NCBI GenBank assembly: GCA_021443415.1
Contig: JABUTZ010000013.1
Coordinates: forward strand, 85,066-117,325
DNA: 32,260 bases
Reading direction: 5' to 3'
Origin: Bacteroidaceae bacterium
Lineage (GTDB): Bacteria; Bacteroidota; Bacteroidia; Bacteroidales; Bacteroidaceae
The position numbers and the translations under genes were made by a program. Each line of letters opens with the position of its first letter. Position 1 is the stretch's first letter. Under the pieces are notes generated by a model, which saw nothing but the letters and a program-made list of their open reading frames with translations, was not told where the DNA came from and did no database searches. Below, one piece after another: positions 1-7,878 of the stretch.

Positions 1-54
1 AATGTCAAGTGGCATCGCAACTTACGTCGCGCTCAAAAAATATTTAGGACAATA

Positions 55-87
55 TTGGTGCAGACCCCCAAAAAATGACTATATTTG
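55..87 (+). promoter_or_regulatory. Possible Bacteroidetes-type promoter (-33 TTG, -7 TATATTTG) for the 106..2928 gene
   Basis: TATATTTG at 80-87 matches the TAnnTTTG -7 consensus, with TTG at 55-57; the start codon is about 19 nt downstream. Spacing is slightly long. Confidence 0.45.
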
Positions 88-105
88 CGAGCAAATAGTG
101 GGCAA

Positions 106-2928
106 ATGGACGAATTGCGGGTTAGGACGCGCTGGTTGCCGGCGGTCTGTATGGCATTGGCCATGCTGGCGGGTGAGTGCCGGGCGCAGATGGTGAGGGT
201 GCAGGGGACGGTGTGGGACGCGTTCCTGAAGGTGCCGCTTGCTCCCGGGCGTGTGGCCATATATGAGGCTGACAGCGTGAGCGTGGCGGTCGATTCGGCG
301 GCGGTGGAAACCATCCTCGACGAGAAAGGTGCGGCTTTGGCCGTGCTCTATCGCGCCAATGTGCCGGCCGGCCGCGACTATGTGGTCAGGGCCATGCGCG
401 ACGGATACGGCGACGAATGGCAGCGAGTGGCGGCGGTGGGTGACGCCGGTGCGAAGGTCAGTGTGCCGGCCATCAGGATGCGCAGGGTGGCGGTGCGCCG
501 CATGGGTGAGGTGGAGGTGAGGGCCACCCGTGTCAAGATGTACTGCAAGGGCGACACGATTGTCTACAATGCCGATGCTTTCAGTCTGCCCGAGGGTTCG
601 ATGCTTGACGACTTGATACGACAGATGCCGGGCGTGACGATGAACGAACACTCTGAAATTTTCGTCAATGGGCGCAAGGTGGACGAATTGCTGCTGGGTT
701 CGCGCACGTTCTTCGGCGGCAACAGCAAGGTGATGCTGGAGAACCTGCCATACTACACGGTGCGCCACATCAAGGTCTACGACAGGGAGAGCGGTCTCAG
801 CCGCGCCTTGGGCTATGAGGCCTCTCCGCGCCAATACGTGATGGATGTCATATTGCGCGAGGAATACAACCACGGATACATCGCCAATGCTGAGGGCGCG
901 GCCGGCAGCAGCTCGCGCTGGCTGGGACGGGCCTTCCTGCTGGGGTACACGGACCGTCTGCGCCTCACGTTGGTCGGCAATGCCAACAATGTGAACGAGA
1001 CGCGTCATGTGGGCGAGTCGGGTCATTGGACGCCGGCACGCATGCCTCGCTCGCTGACCACCGTCTTCGGGGCGGCGGCGGAGGTGGACTACCATTCGCC
1101 CGGCGACAGGCTCAACGAGACGTTCAGGGCCGAATACCGTTCGGTGCGCGACGAGGGGCTTATGAGGCAGAACAAGCGGCTGTTTGTCGGCGGCGTCCAT
1201 CCCACTTCGTTCCTGGAGAGCGGGACGGACGCAAGGGACTGGGGCGTCACGCTCAGCAACAACCTCCAGGTGTTCAGCCCCTTCTATCTTGTCCTCGGCA
1301 CCCACCTGAGCTACAACAGGCACAATGGGTCGCAAGACTCCGGCTTTGAGCAATACGGCGACTCGCTGACCTCTGCCATGCGTTCCACGGGTTTCGGCGA
1401 GCGCAGGACCTGGAATGCGCATGTCGATGCCATCGGGTCGATTCGTGTGGCGCGGAAATCGAGCGTGACCTATGTGGTGAGGGCCGACTATGCCGATGAC
1501 AAGTCGGAGAGCGCGACGCTGTATGAAACCCGCATGGGCGGCGGCGTGCAGGGAGGTCGGGCGGATGTGAGACGCAATGCGAACGATTTCGCCGACCGCA
1601 ACGCAAACGCCTCGGTGTCATTCTCCTACGATGGATTTCGATGGGGCAGGGCGCGTGTGGAGGTGAGCGACGAAGTGAGCGTCGGTGTGAGGAAGACTCG
1701 CGACTATCTCTTTCATCCCGACACCTTGCTGCTCGCCTCTCAGCTGGAGGCTCTCACTGCCATCACCGACCCGGCCAATTCATACGATAGCCGCCGGCGG
1801 GCGGTGGGCAGCACGCTCAGACTCTCGTTCAAGCATGAGTCGCGCTTCCTCGCCGATGCCAAGACGGGTGATTGGAAAACATATCCGAAATGGCATGCGG
1901 GAGTGAAGGTTCCTGTCACATGGCAACGGCTTGACTACCAACGCGCCGCCATTGACACGACGGCGCGCCATACGGCGGTGTTCGTCGAACCGTGGGTCAC
2001 TTTCCGCCACATAGCGAGCGAGAGCCGCCATGAGGTCAAGGTGGCGCTCAGCCATGCGCGCGAGACCGCTGACATGACCGACCGCATCCCGTTCCGTGAC
2101 GACAGCCATCCCCTGGTGGTCAAGACGGGAGGCGAGGGATTGCAGGACCCCAGCTCGACAAGTCTGCGTGCGGACTATTACAACCGCACCGATGTGGCGC
2201 ACGCGGGGCAATGGCACTTGAGCGCATGGGGGACATACCGGCACAGCACCGTGGCCCAGGCGGTGAACTACAACCCAGTGACGGGTGTGACCACCTACCG
2301 GCCCACGAACGTGGGCGGTGCGTTCCAGGTGTTTGCGCAGGCCGAGGTCTCGCGTTCCATCGACAGCCGCCGCCACTGGACGTGGCAGACGCAGCTGGAG
2401 GTGGGCTACAATCGCAGCGTGGACCATGCACGGCTGGACGGTGAGACGGAGAGCCGCGAGAATGTGGTCGGCACATGGGTGCTGCGCGACAACGCATACG
2501 TGCAGTATAGCCGCGGTACGTTCAATGTCCGTGCCTCGGGCGATGTGCGTTGGCGGAGGAGCGGCGGCAGGATGCGCGATTTCACCACGTTGAGCGTTGT
2601 CGATTTCCAGTATGGATTGGCGGGACGCTACACCATTCCTTCGTCCAAGACTACCATGGCGGCCGATGCCACCATGTACAGCCGCCGCGGCTACGGCAAC
2701 TCCGCCCTCAATACGGACAATTTCGTTCTCTGCGCCTCGGTGTCGCAGTCGTTGCTCGGCGGCCGTCTCATCCTCTCGGTCGAGGCTTTCGACCTCCTCC
2801 ACCAGCTCTCTCCGACGCAGTATGAGGTGAATGCGCAGGGCAGCACGGAGACGTGGTATCGCTCGCTTCCCCGCTATGTCATGGCCCATGTGGTGTTTCA
2901 CTGGAGCCGAAATCCGAAGCGGAAATGA
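106..2928 (+). CDS. TonB-dependent receptor-like outer-membrane beta-barrel protein with N-terminal carboxypeptidase-regulatory-like domain
   Basis: Signal peptide (MDELRVRTRWLPAVCMALAMLAGECRAQ), plug-like segment (DDLIRQMPGVTMNEHSEIFVNGRKVDELLLGSRTFFGG), long barrel-like C-terminus. The ORF opens at 85; ATG 106 gives the better signal peptide. Confidence 0.8.
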   Translation: MDELRVRTRWLPAVCMALAMLAGECRAQMVRVQGTVWDAFLKVPLAPGRVAIYEADSVSVAVDSAAVETILDEKGAALAVLYRANVPAGRDYVVRAMRDGYGDEWQRVAAVGDAGAKVSVPAIRMRRVAVRRMGEVEVRATRVKMYCKGDTIVYNADAFSLPEGSMLDDLIRQMPGVTMNEHSEIFVNGRKVDELLLGSRTFFGGNSKVMLENLPYYTVRHIKVYDRESGLSRALGYEASPRQYVMDVILREEYNHGYIANAEGAAGSSSRWLGRAFLLGYTDRLRLTLVGNANNVNETRHVGESGHWTPARMPRSLTTVFGAAAEVDYHSPGDRLNETFRAEYRSVRDEGLMRQNKRLFVGGVHPTSFLESGTDARDWGVTLSNNLQVFSPFYLVLGTHLSYNRHNGSQDSGFEQYGDSLTSAMRSTGFGERRTWNAHVDAIGSIRVARKSSVTYVVRADYADDKSESATLYETRMGGGVQGGRADVRRNANDFADRNANASVSFSYDGFRWGRARVEVSDEVSVGVRKTRDYLFHPDTLLLASQLEALTAITDPANSYDSRRRAVGSTLRLSFKHESRFLADAKTGDWKTYPKWHAGVKVPVTWQRLDYQRAAIDTTARHTAVFVEPWVTFRHIASESRHEVKVALSHARETADMTDRIPFRDDSHPLVVKTGGEGLQDPSSTSLRADYYNRTDVAHAGQWHLSAWGTYRHSTVAQAVNYNPVTGVTTYRPTNVGGAFQVFAQAEVSRSIDSRRHWTWQTQLEVGYNRSVDHARLDGETESRENVVGTWVLRDNAYVQYSRGTFNVRASGDVRWRRSGGRMRDFTTLSVVDFQYGLAGRYTIPSSKTTMAADATMYSRRGYGNSALNTDNFVLCASVSQSLLGGRLILSVEAFDLLHQLSPTQYEVNAQGSTETWYRSLPRYVMAHVVFHWSRNPKRK

Positions 2929-2933
2929 AAAAA

Positions 2934-2972
2934 GAGTATTCCCACGGGGATTTGAGGCCCGCGGGAATACTC
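2934..2972. terminator. Intrinsic terminator in a convergent intergenic gap
   Basis: GAGTATTCCC(a)CGGG...CCCG(c)GGGAATACTC hairpin; an A-run on its left gives a T-tract in the minus orientation, i.e. for the aquaporin transcript. Confidence 0.8.
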
Positions 2973-2998
2973 GTGATGTGAGGTTGATGTGTGCTTGC

Positions 2999-3661
2999 TT
3001 ACTTGTCGCTGCTGACCAGCTTCCAGGTGATGGCGGCGATGGCGGCGCCGATGAAGGGGCCTACGATGAACGCCCACAGCTGGTTGAGAGCCTCGCCTCC
3101 CTCGAAGACGGCGGGAGCGATGGAGCGGGCGGGGTTGACAGAGGTGCCCGTGTAGTGGATGCCCACGAGGTGCACGAGGATGAGCGACAGGCCGATGGCG
3201 AGGCCGGCGAGGTTGCCGGCGCCCTTCTTGGCGTCGGTGGTGCCGAGCACTACGAGCACGAAGACGAAGGTGAGGATGACCTCAGCGATCAGTGCGGGGA
3301 CGGCTCCGGCTGCGCATGAGTTGGCACCCGTTGTAGTGCCCTCGGCTGCAACCTGGCCTACAAGGAGGTAGAGGAGACCGGAACCGATGAAGGCGCCGAT
3401 GACCTGGAAGACCATGTACATGGCGGCGTCCTTGCTGCTGATGCGGCCCGTGAGGAGGCAGCCGAGTGTGATGGCGGGGTTGATGTGGCAGCCTGAGATG
3501 CCGCCGATGGTGTAGGCCATGGCGACCACTGCCAGACCGAATGCGCAGGCGGTGCCTACCACTGAAGCGGTGTCAGCACCGCATGCCAGGCTTACGGCTG
3601 TGCCGCAACCCATGAGGACGAGCACCATTGTGCCGACCATTTCTGCAAAATACTTTCTCAT
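2999..3661 (-). CDS. aqpZ: MIP family aquaporin (AqpZ-like)
   Basis: 220 aa, six hydrophobic segments, duplicated NPA motifs (HINPAIT; SVNPARS). Confidence 0.9.
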   Translation of the reverse strand: MRKYFAEMVGTMVLVLMGCGTAVSLACGADTASVVGTACAFGLAVVAMAYTIGGISGCHINPAITLGCLLTGRISSKDAAMYMVFQVIGAFIGSGLLYLLVGQVAAEGTTTGANSCAAGAVPALIAEVILTFVFVLVVLGTTDAKKGAGNLAGLAIGLSLILVHLVGIHYTGTSVNPARSIAPAVFEGGEALNQLWAFIVGPFIGAAIAAITWKLVSSDK

Positions 3662-3714
3662 TGTTTTTTGTTTGTTTTAAGTTAGTTGTTGAAATATTGA
3701 TAAGTAGAATCGTT

Positions 3715-4056
3715 TCATTCGTTAAGCAGAGCCTCTACCTCGTTGTGCAACAGCGGGATATGGTTGATGATCATGCTCCATAGAATGTCTGCCGACAGGC
3801 TGTCGTATGCATGGATGATATAGTTGCGCGCATCGACAATCTTTCTCGCATTGGTAATAGCAATCTCGGGCTCTTCCTTCAGGATATGGTTCATCGCCTC
3901 GCCCATAATCTCTATGTTGCGTTCTATGGCTTGGCGCAATAGGATATTGGCACTGAAATGCTCGAAGACTTTCGGTTTGCCTTCGAAGAATTGTTCGACG
4001 CGCTCGGTGCATGCAAGGATATCGAACAGATATTTCTGTGTCTTCTCACTAACCAT
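3715..4056 (-). CDS. HepT-like (DUF86) toxin/RNase of a MntA-HepT module
   Basis: RNYIIHAY matches the RX4-6HxY HEPN motif; overlaps the upstream nucleotidyltransferase gene. Confidence 0.82.
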   Translation of the reverse strand: MVSEKTQKYLFDILACTERVEQFFEGKPKVFEHFSANILLRQAIERNIEIMGEAMNHILKEEPEIAITNARKIVDARNYIIHAYDSLSADILWSMIINHIPLLHNEVEALLNE

Positions 4057-4360
4057 AAATCATCTGTTTTGTCGCATCGATGCTCTTGAGGAAATAGGGG
4101 TTGCTGATGGCTTTGTATTCCACCAGGTCGATAGGGCGACCAAGAGCCTCCTGAAGGCCGTCTTTCAGGCTGAAATAGTTGTCGGCGTAGTTCTCCAACG
4201 AGATGTCGCTGAAGCAAACCGCAAAATCCACGTCGCTCTGCGGTGTGAACCTGTCGGTCAGTACGGAACCGAACACGAACAACTTGTCCACCTTGTGCTG
4301 ACGGCACAGGGAGTGGATGCGGTCGGTGGCGAAACCTGTGAGATGTTGTGTCTGTTCCAT
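4049..4360 (-). CDS. MntA-like minimal nucleotidyltransferase antitoxin
   Basis: GSVLTDRFTPQSDVDFAV matches the GSx10DxD nucleotidyltransferase signature; 8-nt overlap with the HepT-like gene. Confidence 0.82.
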   Translation of the reverse strand: MEQTQHLTGFATDRIHSLCRQHKVDKLFVFGSVLTDRFTPQSDVDFAVCFSDISLENYADNYFSLKDGLQEALGRPIDLVEYKAISNPYFLKSIDATKQMIYG

Positions 4361-4479
4361 GTTGTTATTATAACGTACGAATGTGCAAAGTTATGATATT
4401 TTTTCGAGACTGATTGTGTTTTGGAAAGGAAATTTGGTGAAAAAGAGGGTGAACGGGGGGGGCTGTGGGAGCGAATGCC

Positions 4480-5364
4480 TCAGTCGGTGAGGGAGAAATT
4501 GCGTGAGACGAAGGGGAGGCATGCGTAGAGGGCGGTGTGCCAATACTCCCAGGTATGGCCGCCGTCGCGGACGCGGAACTGGCAGGGGATGTGGCGGCGG
4601 CGCATGGTCTGGTAGAACTCGATGTTGACGTCGAGCAGGAAGTCGTCGTCGCCGCAGTCGACGAACCACGCCACCGTGCGCAGCCGCTCGCAGGTCTGCT
4701 CGTCGGCGTTGCGCACATAGTCCGTGCAGCTGTTCTCGATGACCGAGCGCGTCAGCTTAGCCACCTTGTCGTCGGGATTGTTGGGGTCCTGGGGAAAACG
4801 AATTTCGGGCGATATGTGCATCAGGGCGCTCATGGCATAGACGGCGCAGAACATGTCCGGATGGCGCAGGCCGTAGGAGGTGGCCCCTCCGCCTCCCATC
4901 GAGAGGCCCGCCACGGCACGGTGGCGGCGGTCGCCGACGATGCGGTAGCGACTCTCAAGCGTGGGCACCAGCTCCTTGAAGAAGAAGTTCTCGAACTCCC
5001 AGCCGGGGATGTTGAAATAGCCGTTCTGGTACTTGTGCACGTCGCGCTCGCCCGCCTTGGGGGTGATGATGACCATCTCCGTCGCCTCGCCGTTGGCGAA
5101 GAGCGGTGCGGCGACGTCGAGCAGGCGGCCGTTCCGTTCCCACGAGCGGTTGTCGTCGGACATGCCGTGGAGGAGGTAGAGCACGGGATAGCGTCGGTCC
5201 GTGTCGCGCTCGAAGCTCGGCGGCAGCAGGACTGTCACTTCCTGGTCCATGCCCATCACCTCGCTGTGGATGGTGTCGACGACAATCTTCGCCCGCACGT
5301 GCTGCGCCGTGGCTGTCTGTGTGGCGGCGATTGCGACAAACAATGCAAAAAGTATTTTTTTCAT
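4480..5364 (-). CDS. Secreted alpha/beta-hydrolase esterase (esterase D / feruloyl or acetyl esterase type)
   Basis: Signal peptide; YPVLYLLHGMSDD; GLSMGGGGA nucleophile elbow; C-terminal DGGHTWEYWHTAL. Confidence 0.82.
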   Translation of the reverse strand: MKKILFALFVAIAATQTATAQHVRAKIVVDTIHSEVMGMDQEVTVLLPPSFERDTDRRYPVLYLLHGMSDDNRSWERNGRLLDVAAPLFANGEATEMVIITPKAGERDVHKYQNGYFNIPGWEFENFFFKELVPTLESRYRIVGDRRHRAVAGLSMGGGGATSYGLRHPDMFCAVYAMSALMHISPEIRFPQDPNNPDDKVAKLTRSVIENSCTDYVRNADEQTCERLRTVAWFVDCGDDDFLLDVNIEFYQTMRRRHIPCQFRVRDGGHTWEYWHTALYACLPFVSRNFSLTD

Positions 5365-5381
5365 ACTCTAAAAGAATGAAA

Positions 5382-5423
5382 AACGGCATTTCTGAGGAGT
5401 TCGGAGTCCGCAGAAATGCCGTT
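5382..5423 (-). terminator. Intrinsic terminator for the LRR gene
   Basis: AACGGCATTTCTG ... CAGAAATGCCGTT, 13-bp inverted repeat, with TTTTTC following in the minus orientation. Confidence 0.75.
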
Positions 5424-5445
5424 GTTGTGTGTTGACTGTGTGTGC

Positions 5446-6249
5446 TTACTGCTTGCCCGTGAGAGTCTGGATGTTCATCGCAGCCTCGAGGACACGTATT
5501 TTCGAGAAGCCGCACCAGAAGGCGTCTTTCTTGTAGTGGAGCAGGCCTTCGAGGGGCACGTAGAGGGTGGCCGTGGCCTTGGTGAGTCCGTCGAACGAGG
5601 TGAGTCCGAGCGGGCTGTCCACGTCGACCTTGATGGGAGTCGTGTTGAGGGGTATGACCGACTTGATGCCCGTGCAGCCGCGGAACGAGTTGTTGATGTT
5701 GACGATGCGGGTCGAGATGATCACCCACTCGATCGACGTGCAGTCGCGGAACGAGTTGGTCACCGAGCGCACGTTGCGTGGCACCTCGACGCTTGCCAGC
5801 GCGTGGCAGAAGTGGAAGTTGTCGACGAAGTCGTCCTTGAGCGTCTCGGGCAGGTTGATCGACTTGAGGCTCTGGCAGTAGTGGAACGACAGGGTCATCA
5901 GCTCCAGCCCTTCGGGCAGGATGGCGTCGGTGAGCTTGGGGCAGTTGTGGCAGAAGTTGTTGAGTCTCTTGACTGAGTTGGGCACCTCGATGTAGAGCAG
6001 TTCGCCGCAGTCGCTGAACGCGCCGTCCTCGATCTCGGTCACCACAAACTTCTTGTTTGCGAAGCGGATAGCGGGCGGGATAGTCACGCGACCCTCGTAA
6101 AGTTTCTCTCCAACAGTGACTTGCACCGTCTTCTCCTCCAACGACAGGATGTTGTAGTATATGCCGTCCAGCTCAAAGTCGTAGGCACCGGCACTTACAC
6201 AGAATATGGTCGCCAGTGTGAAAAGGTGCAAACGCAAAAGGTTCTTCAT
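5446..6249 (-). CDS. BspA-like leucine-rich-repeat (LRR_5) secreted protein
   Basis: Repeated pattern I..LPETLKDDFVDNFHFC / VEVPRNVRSVTNSFRDCTSI; signal peptide MKNLLRLHLFTLATIFCVSAGA; start trimmed from ORF 6342 to ATG 6249. Confidence 0.82.
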   Translation of the reverse strand: MKNLLRLHLFTLATIFCVSAGAYDFELDGIYYNILSLEEKTVQVTVGEKLYEGRVTIPPAIRFANKKFVVTEIEDGAFSDCGELLYIEVPNSVKRLNNFCHNCPKLTDAILPEGLELMTLSFHYCQSLKSINLPETLKDDFVDNFHFCHALASVEVPRNVRSVTNSFRDCTSIEWVIISTRIVNINNSFRGCTGIKSVIPLNTTPIKVDVDSPLGLTSFDGLTKATATLYVPLEGLLHYKKDAFWCGFSKIRVLEAAMNIQTLTGKQ

Positions 6250-6396
6250 ATTTGGTTGCTTAAGAGGGGTAGTTTTGTTCGTGATTTTGACGTTGATGCC
6301 ACATAATTTATGCAAAATTACAAAAAAATGTTTTCTGCCCAAAGGAAAATGACATTTTTTCTGCCTAAGGGGTGTAATTTTTCACATTTGCGGCTG

Positions 6397-6618
6397 TTAG
6401 TACTCCTCTTCGTCCCACAGGAAGTCCTCCTTGCTGGGGTAGTCGGGCCATATCTCCTCGATGGACTCATAGATGTCGCCCTCGTCCTCGATCTCGGTGA
6501 GGTTTTCGATGACTTCGAGTGGTGCGCCGCTACGCTGGGCGTAGTCGATGAGTTCCTCTTTGGTTGCGGGCCAGGGAGCGTCCTCGAGCTTCGAGGCCAG
6601 TTCAAGTGTCCAATACAT
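6397..6618 (-). CDS. DUF2795-like small acidic protein
   Basis: MYWTLELASKLEDAPWPATKEELIDYAQRSGAPLEVIENL resembles the DUF2795 family; start trimmed to ATG 6618. Confidence 0.65.
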   Translation of the reverse strand: MYWTLELASKLEDAPWPATKEELIDYAQRSGAPLEVIENLTEIEDEGDIYESIEEIWPDYPSKEDFLWDEEEY

Positions 6619-6712
6619 GTCGTTTTGTTGTGTGTGTTTCTTTTGAGACTGCAAAATTACACCATAAATGAATACGATGTATCTTTTTGGTGATAATTTT
6701 GCGTCTCGGGGG

Positions 6713-7258
6713 TCAATTTTTCCAGATTTGCTCCGGCATGCCGCTCAGTCGGTTGATTTCGAGGGCGAGGGCGTAGAGGTAGTCGCTCAGGCGGTTGAGA
6801 TAGACCTGCGAGGGCTGGGTGCTGTGCGGGATCTTCGGTGCGTCGGCGTCGAGGGCCACGAGGAGGCGTTCGGCTCGGCGGCAGACGGTGCGGCAGACAT
6901 GCGCCTGGGCGGCGGTGACCACTCCCGTGGGGATGACGAAGCCCTGCCACTTGGGTGCGATCTCGTCGATGGCCGTCTCGAGGAAGTCGTGCTCGGGTGT
7001 GTGGACGTCGGCTCCCGCGATGATGCCGCCGATGGTGGTGAGGTCGTGCTGGATGCGCGCGAGGGTCTCAAGATACTGGGCAACGTGGTTGCCGAGAGTG
7101 GTGAGCGGTTCGCTCAGATGGGCTACGAGGAGTCCGATGTGGCTGTTCAACTCGTCGATGGTTCCGTAGACACCGACTCTCGGGTCCGCTTTGCTCACGC
7201 GGGCGCCGCCCGCAAGGCTGGTCTGGCCGCTGTCGCCAGTTTTGGTGTAGATAGGCAT
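6713..7258 (-). CDS. Cob(I)yrinic acid a,c-diamide adenosyltransferase, PduO type
   Basis: N-terminal MPIYTKTGDSGQTSLAGG, YGTIDELNSHIG and downstream RRAERLLV motifs of PduO-type adenosyltransferases. Confidence 0.92.
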   Translation of the reverse strand: MPIYTKTGDSGQTSLAGGARVSKADPRVGVYGTIDELNSHIGLLVAHLSEPLTTLGNHVAQYLETLARIQHDLTTIGGIIAGADVHTPEHDFLETAIDEIAPKWQGFVIPTGVVTAAQAHVCRTVCRRAERLLVALDADAPKIPHSTQPSQVYLNRLSDYLYALALEINRLSGMPEQIWKN

Positions 7259-7264
7259 GGTGTT

Positions 7265-7298
7265 AGAGAATAAAGAATAGAGAATAAAGAATAAAGGG
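7265..7298. repeat. Heptanucleotide array (GAATAAA/GAATAGA), leader side of the adenosyltransferase gene
   Basis: gagaataaagaatagagaataaagaataaaggg. Confidence 0.9.
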
Positions 7299-7321
7299 TT
7301 ACTTTTGTGGGGTTGTTTTTT

Positions 7322-7362
7322 GGGTTATGGGTTATGGGGTTTAGGGTTTTGGGGTTATTGGG
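7322..7362 (+). repeat. G-rich degenerate heptamer array (GGGTTAT-type), predicted G-quadruplex former
   Basis: gggttatgggttatggggtttagggttttggggttattggg: six runs of 3-4 G separated by 4-5 nt. Confidence 0.85.
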
Positions 7363-7383
7363 TTTGGTGGTAATTCGGTTAGG

Positions 7384-7878
7384 TTAGAAGTTTATGATGT
7401 GGTGCTGGCGGTTTGTCGGGAGGTTGTGGTAGGCGAGGGCGAGGGTGTAGAGGTCGAAGGTGACGGTGACGGCGGGGTCGGCCTTCAGTGTTTCGAGGAG
7501 CGTCTGGCGGCGGCGCAGGTCGAGGACGATGGTCAGTAGCGGCTGCCCGTTGCGGCTGAGGGTGATCACGCCGTCATCGCCGGTGGGTTGAATCTCCGCC
7601 TTGCGGCAACCCTCGTGGATGTAGTCGCGCTCGGGTTCGGGGAGCGAGGGCGGCACGACGATGAGGTCGGGAGCCGTGTCGTTGGCGAGTCGGAAGAGCA
7701 GACGGGCTGTCTTCAGCCGGTCGAAGCGCAGGTGGTGGCGCCGCCGCAGCGTCTGGTAGGCATAGTAGGTGCCGTCGTTGTAGACCACCTGCGTCACCAG
7801 TCCGAAGACCAATGGCGAGTGGATGCCGTAGCCGCAGCGGTGGCGTATGCGGCGGAGCCAGACAAGCGGGTTTCTCAT
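7384..7878 (-). CDS. Shortened SAM-methyltransferase-like protein lacking an evident catalytic core
   Basis: N-term GIHSPLVFGLVTQVVYN and C-term VTVTFDLYTLALAYHN resemble the ends of Bacteroidales class I methyltransferase-like proteins, but no glycine-rich SAM motif is visible; ATGA overlap with the upstream gene. Confidence 0.55.
   Translation of the reverse strand: MRNPLVWLRRIRHRCGYGIHSPLVFGLVTQVVYNDGTYYAYQTLRRRHHLRFDRLKTARLLFRLANDTAPDLIVVPPSLPEPERDYIHEGCRKAEIQPTGDDGVITLSRNGQPLLTIVLDLRRRQTLLETLKADPAVTVTFDLYTLALAYHNLPTNRQHHIINF

Noticed and set aside
79-1422. 447-aa minus-strand ORF opposite the TonB-like gene
   Set aside because: Shadow ORF; the plus-strand frame has a signal peptide and receptor motifs.
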